This document shows positions 7,837 through 14,780 of a stretch of 17,011 nucleotides of DNA, piece by piece. The stretch's first letter is position 1. The number at the start of each line of letters is the position of its first letter. The position numbers were made by a program, and so were the translations under genes. The stretch spans positions 11,087-28,097 of the forward strand of contig QKYT01001044.1 in assembly GCA_003550305.1 (NCBI GenBank). Direction: 5' to 3'. Below the pieces are notes generated by a model. That model made no database searches. It was not told where the DNA came from and was given only the letters and a program-made list of their open reading frames with translations. Origin of the DNA: Glomus cerebriforme. Its lineage: Eukaryota > Glomeromycota > Glomeromycetes > Glomerales > Glomeraceae.

Positions 7837-10800
7837 ATGTCAACTCCTATTAATATTATTGATTCAAGTAATGATATTAATTGGTTAGAACAACTAGCAG
7901 AAAATGGTGATAAAGATGCACAACTCAATCTAGCCATATGCTATCATGATGGTAAAGGAACAGAAAGGAATTTAAAAAAAGCCTTTTATTGGATTCAAAA
8001 AGCAGCAGAAAAGGATAATGATGCACAATTTAATCTAGCCTTATGCTATGAAAATGGTGAAGGAACAGAAAGGAATTTAGAAAAAGCTTTTTATTGGTAT
8101 TATAAAGCAGCAGAAAATGGTGTTGCAATTGCAATGAATAATTTAGCCACATGCTATTACAATGGTTTAGGAACAGAAAAGAATTTAGAAAAAGCCTTTT
8201 ATTGGTATCAAAAAGCAGCAGAAAATGGTAATGAATTTGCAATGAATAATTTAGCCATGCACTATAAAAATGGAGAAGGAACAGAAAAGGATTTAGAAAA
8301 AGCCTTTTATTGGTATCATAAAGCAGCAGAAAATGGTATTGCAATTGCAATGAATAATTTAGCCTTATTCTATTACAATGGTTTTGGAACAGTGAATAAC
8401 TTAGAAAAAGCCTTTTATTGGTATCAAAAAGCAGCAGAAAATGATGAAGTTGCAATGAATAATTTAGCCTTATGCTATTACAATGGTTTAGGAACAGAAA
8501 AGAATTTAGAAAAAGCCTTTTATTGGTATCGAAAAGCAGCAGAAAATGGTGAAGAATTGGCAATGAATCATTTAGCCATATGCTATAAAAATGGAGAAGG
8601 AACAGTAAAGAACTTAGAAAAAGCCTTTTATTGGTATTTAAAAGCTGTAGAAAATGGGAATGAATGTGCAATAAATAGTTTAGCCTTGTTCTGTTACAAT
8701 ATTGAAGTAATAGAAAAGAATTTTAAAAAAGCCTTTTATAGGTATCAAAAAGCAGCAGAAAATGGTAATGAAGTTGCAATGTATAATTTAGCCATATGCT
8801 ATAAAAATGGTTTTGGAACAGAAATAAATTTAGAAAAAGTCTTTTATTGGTATCTAAAATCAGCAGAAATGGATCATATTCTTGCACAATTTAGTTTAGC
8901 TGAATGTTATTACAATGGAGAAGGAACAGAAAAGAATTTGGAAAAAGCCTTCTATTGGATCCAGAAAGCAGCAGAAATGAATCATAGTAATGCACAATTT
9001 TGTTTAGCCTCATATTATCATTGTGGTGAAGGAATAGAGAAGAATTTAGAAAAAGCCTTTTATTGGTATAAAAAAGCTGCAGAAAATGGTAATAAAGATG
9101 CAATGAATAATTTAGCCTTATTCTATTACAATGGTGAAGGAACAGAAAAGAATTTAGAAAAAGTCTTTTATTGGTATCAGCAAGCAGCAGAAATGGATCA
9201 TATTAATGCACAATTTAATTTAGCCACACATTATTACAATGGTTTTGGAACAGAAAAGAATTTAGAAAAAGCCTTTTATTGGTATCAAAAATCAGCAGAA
9301 ATGGATCATATTCTTGCACAATTTAGTTTAGCTGAATGCTATTACAATGGTGAAGGAACAGAAAAGAATTTAGAAAAAGCCTTTTATTGGTATAAAAAAG
9401 CAGCAGAAAATGGTAATGTATTTGCAATGCATAGTTTAGCTATATGTTATAAAAATGGTGAATTAACAGATAAAAATTTAGAAAAAGCCTTTTATTGGTA
9501 TCAAAAAGCAGCAGAAAATGGTGTTGTAATTACAATGAATAGTTTAGCAATATGTTATGAAAATGGAAAAGGTACAGAAAAGAATTTAGAAAAAGCCTTT
9601 TATTGGTATCAAAAAGCAGCAGAAAATGGTGAAGAATTCGCAATGAATAATTTAGCCTTATGCTATTACAATGGTAAAGGAACAGTAAAGAATTTAGAAA
9701 AAGCCTTTTATTGGTATCAAAAAGCAGCAGAAAATAACAAAATAGTTTGTAAGAATTTCAATAGTAATAAGTTATGTAAGGAATGTAAACAATCATATAT
9801 TGATTATTATTGGTGTCAACAATGTAATATTAAGCGATTTAAGCAAGGATTTTCAAATTGGACTAGCAAAAATAAATTTATTGATAAATTTATTCAAGAA
9901 GCACAGTTGAATGCTAAAAATAGTTATGAAATTCTAGAATGGGTACCTTATAATAGATTGGAAAATATTAATTACTATGATAAAGGAGGATTTAGTAAAA
10001 TTTATAAGGCTATTTGGTTGGATGGACCTATTGATAGTTGGAATTTTGATAAACAACAATGGAATAGGTGGAATTCCCAAATTGGTTATGAGGTTATTCT
10101 TAAAATTCTTAATAACTCAAATTTAAATGAAAAATTTTTAAGTGAGGTAAAATCTTATATAATTTGAATTTGTTTATTATTTAAAAACTAATAATTTTAA
10201 TTATTTATAGGTGAAATATCATTACAATTGTCAGAAAAAATCATTTTCAAAATTCATTCAATTTTTTGGAATTACCCAAGATCCAAATAATTTAAATTAT
10301 ATGATAGTAATGAGTTATGCCAAAGAAGGAAGTTTAAGAAAATGTTTATCCAATTTAGTTAATCTTAAATGGCAATACAAATTACTATTATTAAAAAATA
10401 TTATTTTGGGACTTAAGGTAATACATGAATCAGATCTCATTCATTGTGATCTTCATGATGGTAATATTTTAATATCAGATAATTATGAAACATATATTAT
10501 TGATTTAGGATTATGTAAATCTATATATAATAAAATTGATAAAATTTATGGAATTATTCCTTATATGTCACCTGAATTATTAAGAAATAATCCTTATACT
10601 CCAGCAAGTGATATCTATAGTTTTTCGATGATAATGTGGGAACTTACATCAGGTATCCCTCCGTTTAAGAATAAAGCACATGATTATGAACTTATTTTAA
10701 GTATTTGTGAAGGAGAACGTCCTGAAATTATAAAAAATACTCCAAAATGTTATATAGATTTAATGGAAAAATGTTGGGATGCAGATCCTTTTAAAAGACC

Positions 10801-11092
10801 AACTATAACCATGCTTGAGAATATTATATCTCAATGGTTTAGATATGTTAATGAATACTATGAATCGAGTGAAGAAAGAAATGGGATAATTATAGAATTT
10901 TCTAGTATTGATAACCAGTTAAGAAATGATGTGCATGAATTTGTAGCAATGAATAAAGCTTTAGCACAAGAACAGGCTAATACTTCTGTTATACAATTAC
11001 ATTCACAATCATATTATACAAGTAGTCGCTCACTTACTAAAATTTCAGATCAAAAAAATTCTGATTGTTTGGATTGTATAATTGAGAACTAA
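7837..11092 (+). CDS. Sel1-repeat / TKL-like protein kinase (two exons)
   Basis: The coding sequence is join(7837..10146, 10211..11092), 1063 residues. Seventeen Sel1-like repeats fill residues 25-634; a four-cysteine linker follows (C647, C650, C660, C663), then the NWTS...IDKFIQ and EILEWVPY motifs, and a kinase domain from about residue 701 to 985. Kinase landmarks are a modified glycine loop (GGFSKIYKA, 717-725), Lys756, Glu770, HCDLHDGN with Asp850 and Asn855, DLG with Asp868, and SPE with Glu892. The catalytic residues are present, so activity is plausible. Sel1 repeats are helical-pair scaffolds for protein binding. The tail after 990 is Ser/Gln-rich. The start is the first ATG (MSTPINII), preferred to TTG 7819. 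The architecture resembles kinase/Sel1 families expanded in Glomeromycota; substrates and partners are unknown. Confidence 0.93.
7909..9738 (+). repeat. Array of 17 Sel1 repeats (about 108 bp per unit)
   Basis: Seventeen units of 36 residues (two of them 35) run without a gap, with consensus xxxAMNNLALCYYNGxGTEKNLEKAFYWYQKAAENG read in pieces across the array. The LEKAFYWY stretch is almost invariant even at DNA level (gaaaaagccttttattggta), so the array is young or homogenised by gene conversion. Unit 8 (about 8659-8766) is the most diverged, with CYNIEVIEKN replacing the usual glycine turn. The units are helical pairs expected to stack into a superhelix. Confidence 0.95.
9748..9828 (+). other. 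Four-cysteine linker module between Sel1 array and kinase
   Basis: Residues 638-664 contain CKNF, then C-x2-C, nine residues, and C-x2-C, followed by the FKQGFSNWTS motif. Paired CxxC knuckles of this spacing suggest a small zinc-binding module; that is an inference from pattern. The same Cys-pair plus WTS arrangement precedes the kinase in many Rhizophagus kinases as I recall the family. The module is not part of either flanking domain. Confidence 0.65.
10147..10210 (+). other. Intron of the Sel1-kinase gene (64 bp, phase 0)
   Basis: GTAAAA...TTTATAG. The exon ends exactly after Glu770 of FLSE, the expected alpha-C glutamate, and the next exon opens with VKYHYNCQ, so the frame continues through the kinase N-lobe. 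Without splicing, translation stops at a TGA in the intron. The GTG at 10211 is an internal valine, not a start. Confidence 0.92.
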
Positions 11093-11205
11093 ATATTATT
11101 TTTATTATGTAGTACTTAACATTCACCTCATATTTGTTTTGAAAATTTACAATCTGATTACAAATTTTGAAAAAGTATTTTAGTGTAATAGTTTATGCAA
11201 AAGAG

Positions 11206-11211
11206 AATAAA
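11206..11211 (+). terminator. Candidate polyadenylation signal of the Sel1-kinase gene
   Basis: AATAAA lies 114 bp after the stop at 11090-11092 and is followed by an alternating TA run. It is plausible by position only. Confidence 0.35.
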
Positions 11212-12215
11212 TATATATATTTTAATAATGTATAAAGTATATTAATGTACTCTTTATTTCTAAATAAAGCTTTGCATTGTCATTTTTTTTAAAAAAAACA
11301 TATATATTTAAATAAAATTTTCAAATAAAATGTAGCAGTTATAAATCATAATATAGATCGAACACCATTCATATCAGATATGAATAAGTTCTGCTGATAA
11401 ACCACATAAAACCAATTTTTTCATGTGTGATTATAATGTTGTAAATTAGGAAAATTAAATTTTAATCTAAGGTTGCCTGCTGTAATATTACAACTATTTA
11501 TACAGTACCTTTAAAACAAAATATTATAATTATTACTTAATTTCAGTATACACATTTTTTATCAGACTTTTGAAATTCCTTCTTTCATTAGAAATTAAAA
11601 ATTATAATTTTTAGGGTTGTGATAATAATACAACATTAAAATTGTTCTAAAGTTTATTATGTTATCAATTGTTGAAAACAAAAAATTTTCAAATGAAACT
11701 TTCTTGTAACATGAAAATTTTATAAGCCTTTTTATTTGTTAAGTAAAAAAATTTTGAAAATTACAAAAAAATCAGAATTTTCAGTTCTGCTTGCATAATA
11801 TTTTAATCAATATTATTACATACTTATAAATGAATCATATTATTTTAATACTTATTTAAGAGTTATAAATTTATTAGTTAAATTGTATATACTTTACAGA
11901 AACCCAGTGTTTTTCACTAATCAGTTAAGTAATTATCAATTTTTAGTCTATAGTTTGCATTAATTACATAATTGAATATTATTTTAGCAATTTTATCACG
12001 AATTATCACATTGAAACCAATTTAACTATAAAATGAATAAATTACATCAGGAAGTTTTTGAGGCGTTGATTTGCATCAGTATATGCAATAATCAACACTA
12101 AACTATAGATCAATGTGATACAGACACCATATTTTAGAGTTTATCAACACATACCATACATTAACATAATGCCAACACAATGATGTTAAATGCATCATAT
12201 AACATCATATGATAA

Positions 12216-12270
12216 TAACTAAAATAAACTGCGTGCTGATTTTTTTAGCTGCTGCAGTTTATTTTAGTTA
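12216..12270. repeat. Perfect 17-bp inverted repeat with 21-bp spacer
   Basis: taactaaaataaactgc at 12216-12232 is exactly complementary to gcagtttattttagtta at 12254-12270. A second, 8-bp inverted repeat (tgatgtta / taacatca, 12181-12188 and 12200-12207) lies just upstream. It could be a MITE-like end or a cruciform/hairpin former; it is too far (over 1.1 kb) from the kinase stop to be its terminator. Confidence 0.7.
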
Positions 12271-12461
12271 GATTAAAATTAAAATTAAATATTTCTTCTT
12301 TTGTAGGTCTCTTGGTTTTTATTCTGATACTGGAAAGTAGGAACCAGAATATTAGGATAGGTTATTTATTAGATTTTTTTAGTGAATAAAATTCTATTTA
12401 TCATCATTGTATGTCACCAACCAATAGAAAGTGGGTGGAAATTAGTGAGAATATACAGTAA

Positions 12462-12672
12462 AGTATTGTAAAAAGGATCTTGAGGAAACAAAAAAAATAA
12501 AGCCAAAATTATGCTTTAAAGAAAGATAATTTTATTTGTGAAAAAAGTTTGTGATGAGACCATTTTGTGAGCAGAATGGTCTAATTGCAAACTCCTTAAC
12601 CCTTTAATATTAATAAAAAAAATGTTAGTAAATAGCAATAAATTTATTATTTTATATATTTAAAGGTAAGTT
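12462..12672. repeat. Direct repeat copy A (about 200 bp)
   Basis: This segment matches 13089-13280 in order and orientation: aaagccaaaa, gataat, gagaccatt, gagcagaatgg, ttgcaaact, gttagtaaa, aataaatttattatt and tatatttaaag all recur with similar spacing. The two copies are diverged by scattered substitutions and small indels. They flank the hairpin minisatellite, so the block 12462-13280 may be one small element with terminal direct repeats, or a segmental duplication. Confidence 0.75.
12547..12592. repeat. 46-nt imperfect palindrome in direct repeat A
   Basis: Two 20-nt arms around the 6-nt loop gtgagc pair at 16 of 20 positions; several of the mismatches would be G-U pairs in RNA. It corresponds to the better-preserved palindrome at 13157-13202. 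Confidence 0.6.
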
Positions 12673-12820
12673 AATATAACATTTACCTTGATAGAGAATT
12701 TGATCAAAGCTGAAGTAAATAAACCCAAAAAATAGAAGATCCAGACATATGGAATAATAAGAATCTTATGTCAAAAGTGTTCTTCTTCTTGTGTGTCTAA
12801 ATAAAATAAAAAAAAAGTTA

Positions 12821-13085
12821 AAAAATCTAATAATTAGGGAATCACTCATCCCTTGTTTTTAACTAAAAAAAAAAAAAATCTAATAACAAGGAAATCACCC
12901 ATCCCCTGCTTTTAATTAAGAATAAAAAGAAGTCTAGTACAAAGGAATCACCCATCCCCTGTTGCTAACTAAAAAAAAAGTCTAATACAAAAGAATCGCC
13001 CATCTCTTGTTTTAATTAAGAACAAAAAGTAGTCTAATAACAAGAGAATCACCCATCTCTTGTTTATCTAAATAAAATAAAATAA
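12821..13085. repeat. Five-unit minisatellite (about 50 bp) of small hairpins
   Basis: Five units share tctaatacaa, then gaatcacccatc and then cccttg or ctcttg, ending in an A-rich spacer. In each unit the sequences either side of atcaccca are partly complementary; in the last unit aacaagaga (13039-13047) and tctcttgtt (13056-13064) pair perfectly. The A-rich spacers vary in length, which explains the uneven period. Confidence 0.75.
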
Positions 13086-13088
13086 AAT

Positions 13089-13280
13089 AGTGTAAAAAGA
13101 ATCACAAAGAAGCCAAAAATATATTCAAAAGGAGGATAATCTTATCTGAGTAAGAAGTTTGTAATGAGACCATTCTATGAGCAGAATGGCCTCATTGCAA
13201 ACTCATTACACCTTATAATAATAATAAAAAAGTTAGTAAACAACAATAAATTTATTATTTCATATATTTAAAGCTAAGTA
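13089..13280. repeat. Direct repeat copy B (about 190 bp)
   Basis: This is the second copy of the repeat at 12462-12672, same orientation, about 620 bp downstream. It contains the stronger palindrome. Right of about 13280 (accctat) the similarity ends and a different repeat type begins at 13295. Confidence 0.75.
13157..13202. repeat. 46-nt near-perfect palindrome in direct repeat B
   Basis: Arms 13157-13176 and 13183-13202 pair at 18 of 20 positions around the loop atgagc. The arms begin gtttg and end caaac. The symmetry is better than in copy A, so copy A has probably decayed from a form like this one. Confidence 0.75.
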
Positions 13281-13294
13281 ACCCTATAAAAAAA

Positions 13295-13570
13295 GACTGT
13301 CTGGAAAATGTCTACAAAAATGTCCAGAAAATTGTCTAGTTAAATAATGACAAATTCTGGATACAAGGTGTCCGGAATTTGTTTCAAAAACGTTACTTTT
13401 TCAGGACATCCTGATTTTGTCCAGAATTTTCCATGTCCAGAATATGTCCGGAATATGTCCCAAATTTAAACCAATCCATTTTTAATGGTAAAAAATGTAT
13501 GTTTTCTGGACATTTCCAGGACATTTTAAGGACGTTTTCAGGACATTGTCCAGAAAACATCTAGAAATTT
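13295..13570. repeat. Cluster of GTCCAGAA/TTCTGGAC motifs in both orientations
   Basis: At least twelve copies of a degenerate GTCC(A/G)GAA or its complement are packed into 275 bp, including tgtccagaaaattgtctag at 13321 and tgtccagaaaacatctag at 13547, which form direct repeats near the two ends. The dense, two-way spacing resembles transposase-binding subterminal repeats of a small DNA element, but no target duplication or coding sequence is visible. Confidence 0.6.
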
Positions 13571-13771
13571 ATAATATTTATTACTACAGTTAATTTCAGC
13601 CAAATATATCAGTCGAATTTACATATTAAAATATTTACAATGTAACTTCGTCCAAACTCATAATAATATAGTTTTTATTAAATAAATAAGATATGAAAAA
13701 TACATTAATAAAATATAAAAAATACAAAAAGAAATAAANAATATTAGTAATGTTTAAAATATAAAAAAATA

Positions 13772-14150
13772 ATAAAAAAAAGTGATATAATTAGTATTAA
13801 CATTAGTAATAACAAAATGTAAAAGAAATAAAAGTGATATTAGTATTAGGATTAGTAATAATAAAATGCAAAAGAAATAAAAGTGATATTAGTATTAGGA
13901 TTAGTAATAATAAAATGTAAAGAAATAAAAGTGATATTAGTATTAGGATTAGTAATAATAAAATGTAAAGAAATAAAAGTGATATAGTATTAGGATTAGT
14001 AATAATAAAATGTAAAGAAATAAAAGTGATATTAGTATTAGCATTAGTAATAATAAAATGTAAAAGAAATGAAGTAGGTTATTAGTATTAGCATTAGTAA
14101 TATTTAAAAGAAATAAAGGTGAGATATTATNTAGTATTGATAAATAATAT
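13772..14150. repeat. 47-49 bp tandem repeat array, about eight units
   Basis: Units begin with ataaaagtgat at 13772, 13828, 13877, 13925, 13973, 14020, 14069 and 14113. The middle four are almost identical; the outer ones are diverged and differ in length (56 and 44 bp). Each carries attagtatta and attagtaataataaaatg. No frame stays open, so this is a non-coding minisatellite. Confidence 0.85.
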
Positions 14151-14599
14151 TTTTAAAAATGTCAAAAATAATAAAAGAAATGTTTGTGTTAGTATCAGTA
14201 ATATTTAAATGCAAAAGAGATAANAGAAATTNANGTTAGTAACATTTAAATAATGAGAGAGATACTGTACTTATTAGTATTAGTAATATTAAANATATTT
14301 AGCATTAGTAATTTTAGGGCACAAAAAAATAATTTCTATTATAAATTGGTATCNAAAAAGAGTTTGTAAAGAAACCCATTTTCAAAAAAAAAACAAAATA
14401 TAATGTGTTATTTATACCTAATTCATGAATTACTATTTTTAAACATTCAAACACGTGCATGATTAAATCAAGAATCACATTATCACAGGTAATTTAATTG
14501 GTCAATTCTTTTTAAAGAAACATATTATATGCTAAATGCCTATTCAATTTAGGCTAATACTAGGATGCACAAATCTGATATATTGTTACAAGATTTGGT
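14151..14599. other. AT-rich spacer between minisatellite and hAT terminus
   Basis: Further worn pieces of the attagtaatatt motif occur to about 14310. After that nothing is recognisable. Ambiguous bases cluster at 14224-14294 and 14354. Confidence 0.45.
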
Positions 14600-14697
14600 C
14601 AGGGCGAGGGATGGAAAATTAATGGTTAATTATAATTTGGTTAATTAACTGGTTAATTAACCATTAATTAACCATTAATTAACCATTATTTAACCAA
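14600..14697. repeat. hAT terminus with GGTTAATT subterminal repeats
   Basis: cagggcgaggg begins at 14600. From 14624 to 14695 the motif ggttaatt occurs three times (14624, 14639, 14651), followed by four copies of its complement (the last two-thirds of the tract), giving nested inverted repeats. Arrays of short motifs just inside the ends are the usual transposase-binding sites of hAT elements. Confidence 0.6.
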
Positions 14698-14780
14698 TTA
14701 TATTGTAATTAGTATTGTAATTTTGGTAAATAAATTTTTTATATTTATTAAAAATTTATAAATTTTATTATCAAAATTGT

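Larger units (their letters stand above)
11093..12461. other. AT-rich gene-free region downstream of the Sel1-kinase gene
   Basis: No frame on either strand shows protein-like composition. The first 150 bp should be the 3' UTR. The interval 12060-12275 is dense in short inverted repeats (listed separately) and may be the edge of a small non-autonomous element. The rest shows nothing I can name. Confidence 0.5.

Noticed and set aside
8030..8671. 213-codon minus-strand open frame
   Set aside because: It is the antisense of the Sel1 repeat array; its own periodicity merely mirrors the repeats on the + strand.
8891..9103. 70-codon minus-strand open frame
   Set aside because: Antisense shadow of Sel1 units 10-12.
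12821..13085. CRISPR array
   Set aside because: Units are about 50 bp with A-rich variable tails and no unique spacers, and the context is a eukaryotic genome.
12462..13280. LTR retrotransposon (direct repeats as LTRs)
   Set aside because: The repeats lack TG...CA ends, no primer-binding site or polypurine tract is evident, and the interior is a non-coding minisatellite.
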